Of a stretch of 11,407 bases of DNA, positions 1 through 6,122 are shown piece after piece (positions within the stretch are counted from its first letter, which is position 1; the number at the start of each line of letters is the position of its first letter). The DNA lies in contig JAEZUR010000134.1 in assembly GCA_023420935.1 (NCBI GenBank), positions 1 to 11,407 on the forward strand, written 5' to 3'. Under the pieces are notes generated by a model. It ran no database searches, had not been told where the DNA came from, and saw only the letters and a program-made list of their open reading frames with translations. The position numbers and the translations under genes were made by a program. Source of the DNA: Bacillota bacterium (GTDB lineage Bacteria; Bacillota; Clostridia; Lachnospirales; Lachnospiraceae).

Positions 1-17
1 TTTGTCAGTAAAACCGA

Positions 18-106
18 CGGAGAAGGAGGGATTTGAACCCTCGCGCCGCTATTAACGACCTACTCCCTTTCCAGGGGAGCCCCTTCAGCCGCTTGGGTAC
101 TTCTCC
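18..106 (-). tRNA. tRNA-Ser (anticodon GGA)
   Basis: Type II (long variable arm) serine tRNA of 89 nt. The 7-bp acceptor stem is formed by positions 100-106 and 19-25 with discriminator G at 18. The anticodon arm has stem CTCCC/GGGAG around loop CTGGAAA, giving anticodon GGA, which reads UCC and UCU. The T arm carries GGTTCAAATCC and the variable arm is long, as expected for serine. CCA is not encoded: the bases after the discriminator are TCG, so the 3' end must be trimmed by RNase Z and CCA added. I see no convincing promoter of its own just upstream, so it may be co-transcribed with the serine tRNA to its right. Confidence 0.96.
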
Positions 107-142
107 AATGTATAAATACATACAAGCTGAATGTTTGTCCTA

Positions 143-162
143 ATGCAAATAATCATTTGCAT
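143..162. repeat. Perfect palindromic hairpin between the two tRNA-Ser genes
   Basis: ATGCAAAT and ATTTGCAT form an 8-bp perfect inverted repeat around the 4-nt spacer AATC. A run of five T follows on the plus strand, so it is terminator-like in that direction, although no plus-strand gene is visible upstream. On the minus strand it lies in the spacer between the two tRNAs and could be a processing or secondary termination hairpin. Its role is not determined. Confidence 0.5.
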
Positions 163-171
163 TTTTCCAAC

Positions 172-198
172 AATAAAACCACCGTTAATTGGTGGTTT
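172..198 (-). terminator. Hairpin terminator after tRNA-Ser(UGA)
   Basis: An 8-bp stem, AAACCACC (176-183 on the plus strand) with GGTGGTTT (191-198), encloses a 7-nt loop. On the minus strand it is followed by TTTTATTGTT, a moderately U-rich tail. It starts about 10 nt past the 3' end of the tRNA at 208. The interrupted U-tract suggests incomplete termination, which would let some transcripts reach the next tRNA. Confidence 0.65.
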
Positions 199-207
199 CA
201 TTGTGAA

Positions 208-293
208 CGGAGAAGGTGGGATTCGAACCCACGGCCCCTTTCGGAGTCACTGGTTTTCAAGACCAGCTCCTTAAACCACTCGGACACCTCTCC
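208..293 (-). tRNA. tRNA-Ser (anticodon UGA)
   Basis: Type II serine tRNA of 86 nt. The acceptor stem GGAGAGG (293-287) pairs with CTTCTCC (215-209), including one G-U wobble, and the discriminator is G at 208. The anticodon stem CTGGT/ACCAG encloses loop CTTGAAA, giving anticodon UGA, which reads UCA and other UCN codons by wobble. The T arm has GGTTCGAATCC and the variable arm is long. CCA is not encoded (TTC follows the discriminator). A near-perfect promoter ends 15 bp upstream. Confidence 0.97.
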
Positions 294-308
294 AAATGCT
301 GCTTAAAC

Positions 309-337
309 ACTATATCATTTTTCTAGCTTAGTGTCAA
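309..337 (-). promoter_or_regulatory. Sigma-A promoter of tRNA-Ser(UGA)
   Basis: The minus strand reads TTGACA (332-337), a 17-nt spacer, then TATAGT (309-314). Transcription would start near 302, a few bases before the tRNA 5' end at 293. The consensus -35 box and ideal spacing fit a stable RNA promoter. Confidence 0.88.
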
Positions 338-386
338 GCTGTTTTTAATACTTATATAAAACTTTCAATTTACATCAACGCCAATC

Positions 387-410
387 TACTAATGCCTTCA
401 CAGGTTAGTA
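387..410 (-). other. Structured leader hairpin between two tandem promoters
   Basis: On the minus strand TACTAA and TTAGTA pair as a 6-bp stem. Inside it, CCT and AGG pair around a GTGA (GNRA-type) tetraloop, with a 2-nt CA bulge on the 3' side. It begins about 15 nt after the predicted start site of the promoter at 429-457. No open reading frame of useful length covers it and no U-tract follows on the minus strand. It could be part of a long tRNA leader or of an unannotated small RNA. Confidence 0.4.
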
Positions 411-428
411 CTTTTGACGACAAGATGT

Positions 429-457
429 ATTTTACCATCTAACTAGGTCATTGTCAA
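429..457 (-). promoter_or_regulatory. Second, upstream sigma-A promoter (extended -10)
   Basis: The minus strand reads TTGACA (452-457), a 17-nt spacer, then TAAAAT (429-434) preceded by TGG, an extended -10. It points towards the serine tRNAs and would give a transcript starting near 422-424, about 130 nt before the tRNA. With the promoter at 309-337 it forms a tandem pair, a common arrangement for tRNA genes. The stretch 294-538 otherwise holds no gene that I can see. Confidence 0.7.
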
Positions 458-511
458 CACCAATTTGTTAATTTTATTGTTTTTTTCAAACAATTTAATC
501 ATTTATGAAAA

Positions 512-535
512 TATAACTTCATACTCTACATGAAG
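512..535 (-). terminator. Weak candidate terminator after ispD
   Basis: Just past the ispD stop codon, the minus strand has CTTCAT and ATGAAG (6-bp stem, 7-nt loop, 517-535) followed by TTATATTTTC. The stem is short and AT-rich and the U-tract is broken, so termination is plausible but not strong. No better hairpin lies before the next promoter. Confidence 0.35.
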
Positions 536-538
536 CCC

Positions 539-1243
539 TTATAAATTGGATTTTTTCGACAAGAACAATTGGGCTAATTGTATATCTTCTGGAGTCGTTA
601 TCTTAATGTTTTCATAACTACCTTCTATTAATTTGATAGAAGATCCCCCTATTTGTTCTAATACCATAGCATCATCTGTTACAGAAGAAATCATCTCCTT
701 CATTAACGTATCATATGCATTTCGTATTAATAAATAGTTGAATGCCTGGGGAGTCTGTATCATCCATACTTTATCCCGAACCGGAGTTGATTCCACCATC
801 CCATTTTCATCTGCTATTTTTATGGTATCTTTTACGGGCATCCCCACAACACATGCCTGGTGTTTTTTCACTTGTTCTATCGTTCTAGCAATTAACTTTT
901 TGTCAATCAACGGTCTAGCACCATCATGAATTAATACATAATCTATATTATCGATTGCACATAATCCATTATATACAGAAAGATAACGTTCACTACCTCC
1001 CTCAATAATCCGTTTGGTTTTTTGAAAGTGATACTTGTCCACTATTTGCTCTCTGCAATAATCCATATCATCTTTGCCTACTACTAATATCACTTCGTCG
1101 ATATCACTTTCTTCCATAACTTTAAGTGAATAATATATTACTGGTTTCTCGTTAATAGATAGATACTGTTTTGGAACGCCACTACCCATTCTCTTACCTT
1201 GGCCAGCTGCTAAAACAATTGCTGCAGTTCTTACCTTTTTCAT
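539..1243 (-). CDS. ispD: 2-C-methyl-D-erythritol 4-phosphate cytidylyltransferase (IspD)
   Basis: Cytoplasmic enzyme of the MEP isoprenoid pathway that joins MEP to CTP, giving CDP-methylerythritol and pyrophosphate. The 234-residue protein has the usual family length. Visible motifs are the glycine-rich nucleotide loop LAAGQGKRM (11-19) with PKQY (24-27), GGSER (82-86), HDGARP (106-111), PVKDT (136-140), TPQ (164-166), TDDA (189-192) and the C-terminal ENIKITTPED (211-220). The start ATG follows an AAGGA site that overlaps the tsaD stop codon, with only 14 nt between the genes, so ispD is the last gene of the rnz operon and probably translationally linked to tsaD. The sequence is intact with all key motifs. 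The close relative TarI (ribitol-phosphate cytidylyltransferase) is less likely, because no teichoic acid genes are nearby, but it cannot be excluded by motifs alone. Confidence 0.93.
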   Translation of the reverse strand: MKKVRTAAIVLAAGQGKRMGSGVPKQYLSINEKPVIYYSLKVMEESDIDEVILVVGKDDMDYCREQIVDKYHFQKTKRIIEGGSERYLSVYNGLCAIDNIDYVLIHDGARPLIDKKLIARTIEQVKKHQACVVGMPVKDTIKIADENGMVESTPVRDKVWMIQTPQAFNYLLIRNAYDTLMKEMISSVTDDAMVLEQIGGSSIKLIEGSYENIKITTPEDIQLAQLFLSKKSNL

Positions 1244-1257
1244 CTATACACTCGTCC

Positions 1258-2280
1258 TTATCTCTGACCCAATTTCAGATTAGGAATGGCATTCAGATCC
1301 AATCCGTGTCTTGTTCCATTCAGATATTCATAATAACCGGCAACACCTATCATCGCTGCATTATCTGTACAGTAGATCGGAGAAGGATAGTATAATTGAA
1401 ATCCACCTTTCTCACAGGCTAATTTCATTCCTTCCCGAAGAGCATTATTAGAAGCCACTCCTCCTGCCATCGCTATTTTGTCTATGCGAAATTCTTTTGC
1501 TGCATTCAAAGTTCGATCTACCAAAACATCCACCACCGCCTGTTGAAAGGAAGCAGCTATATCAGCCTCATTTATAGAAATATCTTTCATTTGACAATAA
1601 TTAATATGATTTAATACCGCTGATTTAACACCACTAAAACTAAAATCATATGGTGCGCCTTCAATATGTGCACGTGGGAAGTCTATTGCCTTAGGATTAC
1701 CCTCTTTTGCTAACTTATCAATTTTAGGTCCGCCCGGATAGCCTAAGCCAATTGCTCTAGCAACTTTATCAAACGCTTCTCCTGCAGCATCATCTCTTGT
1801 ACGACCCACAATCTCATAAGTCCCATAATCTAGCACCTTTACCAAGTGCGTATGTCCACCTGAAACAATTAAGCATAAAAATGGTGGCTTTAATTCCAAG
1901 TTCTCTATATAGTTAGCGGAGATATGACCTTCGATATGGTGAACACCAACTAACGGTTTACCTGTTGCATAAGAAATTGCCTTGGCTTCTGCAACACCAA
2001 CTAATAGCGCACCAACTAGACCCGGACCATAAGTAACACTTATTGCATCAACTTCATCTAAAGTAACACCAGCATTCTCTAGGGCTTCCTCAATTACCTG
2101 ATTTATCTTTTCAATATGCTTTCTTGATGCAATCTCTGGAACAACACCTCCATACAACTTATGTAACTCTATTTGTGATGATATAACATTTGACAGAACC
2201 TGCCTTCCATTCTTTACAACAGCTGCTGCAGTTTCATCACATGATGATTCTATTCCTAATATAATAATATCTTTTTCCAT
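1258..2280 (-). CDS. tsaD: tRNA N6-threonylcarbamoyladenosine transferase TsaD
   Basis: TsaD (Gcp/Kae1/YgjD family) transfers the threonylcarbamoyl group from threonylcarbamoyl-AMP to A37 of ANN-decoding tRNAs, together with TsaB and TsaE. With the chosen start the protein has 340 residues, normal for bacteria. It begins LGIESSCDETAAAVV (8-22), carries the metal-binding HHIEGH (114-119), the nucleotide-contact stretch SGGHTH (140-145) and a late AGGVASNNALR ATPase-like motif. Start choice: an AAAGG site lies 10 nt before the ATG at 2280, and the product then begins like other TsaD proteins. ATG at 2289 (three residues longer) is possible. An ATG at 2325 would overlap the upstream gene and is unlikely. 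The gap to the upstream hypothetical gene is 25 nt, so it is mid-operon. tsaB and tsaE lie in the next operon to the right. Confidence 0.95.
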   Translation of the reverse strand: MEKDIIILGIESSCDETAAAVVKNGRQVLSNVISSQIELHKLYGGVVPEIASRKHIEKINQVIEEALENAGVTLDEVDAISVTYGPGLVGALLVGVAEAKAISYATGKPLVGVHHIEGHISANYIENLELKPPFLCLIVSGGHTHLVKVLDYGTYEIVGRTRDDAAGEAFDKVARAIGLGYPGGPKIDKLAKEGNPKAIDFPRAHIEGAPYDFSFSGVKSAVLNHINYCQMKDISINEADIAASFQQAVVDVLVDRTLNAAKEFRIDKIAMAGGVASNNALREGMKLACEKGGFQLYYPSPIYCTDNAAMIGVAGYYEYLNGTRHGLDLNAIPNLKLGQR

Positions 2281-2305
2281 CTTTATCATGCCTTTCCGGA
2301 TTATT

Positions 2306-2893
2306 CTAGTCGGTAGTACTAGCATCCGTCGTTTTCCAACCTAGTATTCTCCAATTTCCATCTTTATCTTGTCTAAGGATAAATTCTTCATATGTTTTGG
2401 CATACTTACTTTTTTCTTTCACCAAAAACTCTGCAGTTAGTGTTGCATATTCCTTTTCGTCTAAGGTGTTATATTTTACTTCACTACTCTTTTCTACCGT
2501 ATAACTAGTAATTGTCTTTTCTGCTGAAACATAATTGCTTATCTCTGCTTTTAAATCATTTAAATAATCCTCTTTTGGGTTATTCCCCAGCAACTCCTCA
2601 TCAAACAAGATTCGCAATTGATCTGCCAACTCACTAATCTGTGTATCATTTAACCCATCATTATAAAAACATTTTATAATTCTACTATAAAGTTTTAGTA
2701 CTTCTCTCGGTGTACCTGGATAATTATTCTGAATGTCTTTTACTAATAATTTATCCACTTCCTCAACTGGAGCATTATCTCCATTCGCATTTTTAGAATT
2801 TGTAGAAATTTTGTAATACCCTCCGAGCAATATGACTGCCATTAATACCATAAACACAACTGTTGTAATCACTTTCTTCTTATCTTTACCCAT
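2306..2893 (-). CDS. Membrane-anchored hypothetical protein (possibly DUF6715-like)
   Basis: A 195-residue protein of unknown function. It begins with a short basic stretch (MGKDKKK), then one hydrophobic segment at about 8-27 that fits an uncleaved signal anchor. The rest is a charged, soluble, probably extracytoplasmic domain of mixed helix and strand. It includes a NYPGTPREV motif (56-64), and the C-terminal part has alternating strands and ends in DGNWRILGW, a pattern seen in NTF2-like or SnoaL-like folds. I recall similar proteins in Lachnospiraceae under the DUF6715 label, but this is from memory and weak. There is a good GAGGGGG ribosome binding site. The gene sits 16 nt after rnz and 25 nt before tsaD, so it belongs to that operon, although nothing in it points to RNA processing. 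Confidence 0.8.
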   Translation of the reverse strand: MGKDKKKVITTVVFMVLMAVILLGGYYKISTNSKNANGDNAPVEEVDKLLVKDIQNNYPGTPREVLKLYSRIIKCFYNDGLNDTQISELADQLRILFDEELLGNNPKEDYLNDLKAEISNYVSAEKTITSYTVEKSSEVKYNTLDEKEYATLTAEFLVKEKSKYAKTYEEFILRQDKDGNWRILGWKTTDASTTD

Positions 2894-2909
2894 ACTGTTC
2901 CCCCTCTTA

Positions 2910-3824
2910 TCATTCGTCCTTATTAAATTCCAAGACAGTACTCATTTTATCTTTGCCAGCCTTCGTATTATGGAAGATCTCTTTTGCATCTTTGACAAAT
3001 TCTTCTGGTCTAACTAAGGATGGACTATAATGTGTTAACCATAATTGTTCAACCTCTGCTTCCTTAGCAAGATTTGCTGCCTCTTGAAACGTCATATGCT
3101 TATGCTCTATAGCCTTGCTTTCTTTGCCTTTCTCTCCATACATTCCTTCGCAAATAAATAAGTCTGCATGTTTGGCATGATTACTAATTGAAACTACTGG
3201 TCTTGAATCTGTGCAGTATGTCAATTTTATACCTTTTCGTTCTGGTCCTAAGACCATATCTGGCGTATATAAAACACCGTCTAACTCTATTTCGTTTCCC
3301 TTTTGAAGTTTGCTCCATATTTGTCTAGGAACATTATTTTCTGCAGCTTTTTCTGATTCAAATCTTCCAGCCCTCGGAACTAAAATACTGTATCCATAAC
3401 AAGTCACATTATGATTCACTCGAAATGCTTCTATGGTATATCCATTTACTTCTATACACTCTTCTGGTGATGTAACTTCTATAAAGCGAATCTCAAAAGG
3501 TAATTCTGGCGCGATTATACGTAAGGAGTTAACTACTTTCTCTAGACCTTTTGGTCCAATCATAGTAACTGGTTCTCTACGATCTGCATTCCCCATTGAT
3601 AATAATAAACCTGGAAGTCCACTGATATGATCTCCATGAAAATGTGTAAAACATATAACATCAATGGGATGAAAGCTCCACCCTTTTTCTTTTATTGCAA
3701 TCTGAGTTCCTTCACCACAATCTATTAATAAACTGCTCCCATTTAACCTAGTCATCAATGCAGTTAACCATCTTCCAGGTAGGGGCATCATTCCACTAGT
3801 TCCTAACAAACAAACATCTAACAT
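2910..3824 (-). CDS. rnz: Ribonuclease Z (tRNA 3' endonuclease)
   Basis: Zinc-dependent metallo-beta-lactamase-fold endonuclease that cuts precursor tRNAs just after the discriminator base, mainly those lacking an encoded CCA. The 304-residue length is standard for the short bacterial form. Key residues are the HFHGDH zinc motif (61-66), DCGEGT (35-40), H138, D206 in CTDSRP, H243 in HKHMT and H265 in LTHYSPS. The N-terminal LLGTSGMMPLPGRW resembles the clostridial subtype. The start ATG follows AGAGG with 6-nt spacing. It is the first gene of the rnz, hypothetical, tsaD, ispD operon, with a well-formed promoter at 3913-3941. Both tRNA genes in this window lack CCA and are plausible substrates. 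No feature suggests an unusual activity. Confidence 0.93.
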   Translation of the reverse strand: MLDVCLLGTSGMMPLPGRWLTALMTRLNGSSLLIDCGEGTQIAIKEKGWSFHPIDVICFTHFHGDHISGLPGLLLSMGNADRREPVTMIGPKGLEKVVNSLRIIAPELPFEIRFIEVTSPEECIEVNGYTIEAFRVNHNVTCYGYSILVPRAGRFESEKAAENNVPRQIWSKLQKGNEIELDGVLYTPDMVLGPERKGIKLTYCTDSRPVVSISNHAKHADLFICEGMYGEKGKESKAIEHKHMTFQEAANLAKEAEVEQLWLTHYSPSLVRPEEFVKDAKEIFHNTKAGKDKMSTVLEFNKDE

Positions 3825-3912
3825 TATAATCCTCTCTTATTCACTGGTAACATACCAAATGCCTTTGTGTAAACGGCATAGTTACCCAATTATTACGGTT
3901 CTAATATACATA

Positions 3913-3941
3913 ATATTACCACATCTTCATATTTTAATCAA
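3913..3941 (-). promoter_or_regulatory. Promoter of the rnz operon (extended -10)
   Basis: The minus strand has TTGATT (3936-3941), a 17-nt spacer and TAATAT (3913-3918) preceded by TGG, an extended -10. The start site would be near 3905, giving a leader of about 80 nt before rnz. I see no riboswitch-like conservation in the leader. Confidence 0.75.
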
Positions 3942-3967
3942 CGGATAATAACGTGCCTGCACAAACG

Positions 3968-4005
3968 GTAAAAAGCCTGCTTTTCCGAAAGGACAAACAG
4001 GCTTT
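3968..4005 (-). terminator. Intrinsic terminator of the tsaE-tsaB-rimI operon
   Basis: AAAGCCTG (3972-3979) pairs with CAGGCTTT (3998-4005) in an 8-bp stem. The large loop contains a small TCC/GGA helix. On the minus strand a run of five T closes the hairpin. It begins 6 nt past the stop codon of the small zinc-protein gene and cleanly separates this operon from rnz. Confidence 0.88.
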
Positions 4006-4011
4006 ACAGTT

Positions 4012-4245
4012 TTATTTTATTTGAAAAACATTTTCTTGTTCTATGATTTTAACTGGAATTTTAAAACTTTTTATCCATTCATCATAGCAATGTTCACATA
4101 TGCACAAATGATGTACTTCCAAATCCTTATCTGAAAAGTAACCCCATTCCTTTTCAACGATCAAGCAATCTTCTTTCACGATACCATTCTCTACCTTTAT
4201 TTCTTTTCCACAAACGTTGCAAAGCGATTTCCTTGGTTCTCTCAT
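4012..4245 (-). CDS. Small cysteine-rich, probably zinc-binding protein, unknown function
   Basis: A 77-residue soluble protein that I cannot assign to a named family. It has CNVCGKEI at 9-16 and LCICEHCYDEW at 47-57, so two CxxC pairs (C9/C12 and C50/C53) plus an extra cysteine at 48 and two histidines just before (HH, 45-46). This is the layout of a compact zinc ribbon or knuckle. There is no signal peptide or membrane segment. The ATG follows GGGAGGG at 7-nt spacing, a strong site. An 83-nt gap separates it from rimI and holds a TATAAT box at 4283-4288, so it may be both the last gene of the tsa operon and partly transcribed on its own. A strong terminator follows the stop codon. Binding to RNA or protein is an inference only. 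Confidence 0.8.
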   Translation of the reverse strand: MREPRKSLCNVCGKEIKVENGIVKEDCLIVEKEWGYFSDKDLEVHHLCICEHCYDEWIKSFKIPVKIIEQENVFQIK

Positions 4246-4282
4246 GCTTCATCCCTCCCATTGCACATTGACACCTGTTTCT

Positions 4283-4311
4283 ATTATAGAAGATTAGATG
4301 TCACTTGAATA
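4283..4311 (-). promoter_or_regulatory. Possible internal promoter before the small zinc-protein gene
   Basis: The minus strand has a perfect TATAAT at 4283-4288. At 17-nt spacing the -35 position reads TATTCA (4306-4311), a weak match. It would give a short leader before the ATG at 4245. Confidence 0.45.
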
Positions 4312-4328
4312 GTGGTAATAAATTGTAT

Positions 4329-4790
4329 TCAAATGATACCATTTTCCAACCACATGATAACAGCTCCTTCTCTAGGTTCTTCGTAGAAATTCTTTCTTAT
4401 ACCAACAGATTGAAAGCCGAGTCTTTCGTATAAACCAATTGCCACCGCGTTACTTTCTCTAACTTCAAGTGTAAATGAGGTTAATGAGTTCTTTTTCCCT
4501 TCCTGAAGTAGTTTTGTAAGCATGCACTGGCCTATCCCCTGTCCTCGAAACGATGACTTTACTGCGACATTATTGATCTGGCCCTCTCCAACAACACCCC
4601 ACAAACCACAGTATCCTACAATTTCATCATTTCGTTGTACAACAAGATAAATATTATTGCTATCATTGAGAGAAGATAAAAAACCCTCTCTTGTCCATGG
4701 CTTGGAAAATATTTGATTCTCTATATTACAGACTTGCTCTAAATCTTCTATCTCCATTGGGCGTATAAGAATATCCTTCTTCTCTTCCAT
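4329..4790 (-). CDS. rimI: Ribosomal protein alanine N-acetyltransferase-like GNAT protein (RimI)
   Basis: GNAT-fold acetyltransferase that uses acetyl-CoA. In Escherichia coli RimI acetylates the N-terminal alanine of ribosomal protein S18, and related enzymes act more widely. The 153-residue protein is of normal size. It shows an N-terminal IRPMEIEDLEQV start, the pocket motif FSKPWTREGF (28-37), the acetyl-CoA pyrophosphate loop RGQGIG (82-87) and LEVRESNAVAIGLYERLGF (108-126), with the usual late tyrosine in NFYEE. An AAGGAG ribosome binding site lies inside the last codons of tsaB, and only 5 nt separate the genes, so translation is probably coupled. The tsaE, tsaB, rimI order is widespread in Firmicutes and is the best evidence for the RimI label over a generic GNAT. 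The actual substrate is not shown. Confidence 0.88.
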   Translation of the reverse strand: MEEKKDILIRPMEIEDLEQVCNIENQIFSKPWTREGFLSSLNDSNNIYLVVQRNDEIVGYCGLWGVVGEGQINNVAVKSSFRGQGIGQCMLTKLLQEGKKNSLTSFTLEVRESNAVAIGLYERLGFQSVGIRKNFYEEPREGAVIMWLENGII

Positions 4791-4795
4791 TCTTT

Positions 4796-5512
4796 CTACT
4801 CCTTCGTATTTAGATTCAATCTTTCATTACGCTCACGTTCTGCTTGAGGTAATCTTAAATACGTTGGCTTATGTTCTGCTGCCTCTTCTATTACTCCATT
4901 TTCATAATACATTTTGCCTAAGGTAGCAATGGCACTAGCTCGTTGTTTCGTCAAATGCGCAGGTGCAAATAGAAACGGAACTGTTATTTTCTCTTGAATG
5001 ATATCTTTATATACTTCAACACCATCTCCTAGAAAAATCACTTCTCTAGAAAGTAGGTTTAGTTCATTTACTATTTCTTCTATGGATACCGCCTTTTGCT
5101 CCGACAGCGTGATAAATTCATCCTTTTTAAATTCATATAATCCAGTATAAACCTGATTTCTTTTTGCATCCATAATTGGACAGATAATCTTATCCGTTCC
5201 AAATAAATTAAATGCCAATCCTTCTATCGTTGGTATAGAAATTAAAGGCTTTTTCAGAGCAAGACCTAACCCTTTTGCAGTTGAAGAACCAATTCTTAAC
5301 CCAGTAAAAGAGCCTGGCCCAGAAGCTATGGCGATTGCATCTATCTTATTTAAATCTAGTTCAACCATGGAAACAATCGTATCCAGCATTGGTAATAAAG
5401 TTTGTGAATGTGTTTTTTTGAAATTGATCGTATATTCTGCAGTAATACTATCATCTGTTAAAATGGCAACCGATGCAACCAGTCCTGAACTATCCAATGC
5501 TAATATTGTCAT
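4796..5512 (-). CDS. tsaB: tRNA threonylcarbamoyladenosine biosynthesis protein TsaB
   Basis: Catalytically inactive paralogue of TsaD (ASKHA fold) that dimerises with it and forms the TsaB-TsaD-TsaE complex making t6A37. The 238-residue protein begins ILALDSSG (3-10) and has KKTHSQTLLP (32-41) and the diagnostic SGPGSFTGLRIG (64-75). It lacks the HxxxH metal motif of TsaD, as expected for TsaB. The C-terminal tail, about 210-238, is charged. It lies 22 nt after tsaE and 5 nt before rimI. An AGGGAT ribosome binding site precedes the ATG. TsaD is encoded in the adjacent rnz operon on the same strand, so the stoichiometry of the complex is not set by a single transcript. Confidence 0.95.
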   Translation of the reverse strand: MTILALDSSGLVASVAILTDDSITAEYTINFKKTHSQTLLPMLDTIVSMVELDLNKIDAIAIASGPGSFTGLRIGSSTAKGLGLALKKPLISIPTIEGLAFNLFGTDKIICPIMDAKRNQVYTGLYEFKKDEFITLSEQKAVSIEEIVNELNLLSREVIFLGDGVEVYKDIIQEKITVPFLFAPAHLTKQRASAIATLGKMYYENGVIEEAAEHKPTYLRLPQAERERNERLNLNTKE

Positions 5513-5534
5513 AAATTATCCCTACCTTCTATAC

Positions 5535-5960
5535 CTATATGATATCTTCTATTGTAATAAGCCTATAATCAAAACCTTTGTCATGATTCTTTTCTATGGA
5601 TATGGTTCTAGCGTTCTTCGGAAGAATTTCTTCAATCAAATTAGCCCATTCAATCAAACACACGCCTCTTCCGTAAAAGTAATCTTCATACCCAATCTCT
5701 TCCATCTCTTCCACATCAGAGATTCTATATACATCAAAGTGATAAAACGGCAAACGTCCTTCATACTCTTGTACTATGGTAAAAGTAGGACTGTTTATGG
5801 GTTCTTCTATGCCAAGTCCCATTGCAAACCCTTGAGTAAACACCGTCTTCCCAACTCCTAAATCACCTAAAAGAAGGAAAACATCTCCTGCATTTGCTTT
5901 CTCACCTAATTGTCTACCAATTTCAAAGGTATCTTCCGTTTTCAAACTATCTATTCTCAT
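5535..5960 (-). CDS. tsaE: tRNA threonylcarbamoyladenosine biosynthesis ATPase TsaE
   Basis: P-loop ATPase (YjeE family) that drives turnover of the TsaB-TsaD complex in t6A synthesis. The 141-residue protein has Walker A GDLGVGKT (32-39), the SPTF motif (57-60), HFDVYR (74-79) and IEWA (103-106), all family hallmarks. The ATG follows an AGGAT site with 7-nt spacing. It is the first gene of its operon, with an extended -10 promoter at 6008-6035 and a leader of about 40 nt. Gene order tsaE-tsaB-rimI is the common one. There is no truncation or odd residue. Confidence 0.95.
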   Translation of the reverse strand: MRIDSLKTEDTFEIGRQLGEKANAGDVFLLLGDLGVGKTVFTQGFAMGLGIEEPINSPTFTIVQEYEGRLPFYHFDVYRISDVEEMEEIGYEDYFYGRGVCLIEWANLIEEILPKNARTISIEKNHDKGFDYRLITIEDII

Positions 5961-6007
5961 CGTTTATCCTATCTATTCTTTCCATCACTTTATAAGCTAC
6001 AACTGAC

Positions 6008-6035
6008 ATTATATCAGATTCTAATAAAATTACAA
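6008..6035 (-). promoter_or_regulatory. Promoter of the tsaE operon (extended -10)
   Basis: The minus strand has TTGTAA (6030-6035), a 16-nt spacer and a perfect TATAAT (6008-6013) preceded by TGA, an extended -10. Transcription would start near 6001. Confidence 0.8.
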
Positions 6036-6065
6036 TCCTTATACCAAAGGCTAAACTATGAAAAT

Positions 6066-6112
6066 GGAGCATAGTGAGTTCAGATTATACTTTGTTCTGA
6101 TTCACTTGCTCC
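6066..6112 (-). terminator. Long hairpin terminator after ribU
   Basis: On the minus strand GGAGC, AGTGA and TCAGA pair in turn with GCTCC, TCACT and TCTGA. This gives about 15 bp with small bulges around an 11-nt loop, followed by ATTTTCAT. It starts about 10 nt past the ribU stop codon. The U-tract is short but the stem is strong. Confidence 0.75.
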
Positions 6113-6122
6113 TAAGGATAGA

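Noticed and set aside
18..293. t6A modification of the nearby serine tRNAs by the Tsa proteins
   Set aside because: t6A is found on tRNAs reading ANN codons. These two tRNAs read UCN and have A at position 36, so they are expected to carry an isopentenyl-type change at A37 instead.
325..340. AGCTT/AAGCT hairpin followed by T-run on the plus strand
   Set aside because: The stem is only 5 bp, no plus-strand gene lies upstream, and the same bases form the -35 region and spacer of the minus-strand tRNA promoter.
474..497. ATTGTTT/AAACAAT inverted repeat downstream of ispD
   Set aside because: It is purely A/T-rich with no U-tract on the minus strand, so it probably reflects base composition and not a terminator.
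2281..2325. A longer TsaD starting at 2325
   Set aside because: It would overlap the upstream gene by 20 nt and add a basic tail not typical of TsaD. The ATG at 2280 has better ribosome binding site spacing.
5328..5861. A 177-codon plus-strand reading frame
   Set aside because: It lies opposite tsaB and tsaE, both of which have complete family motifs, and its translation has no recognisable domain or ribosome binding site. It is a shadow frame.
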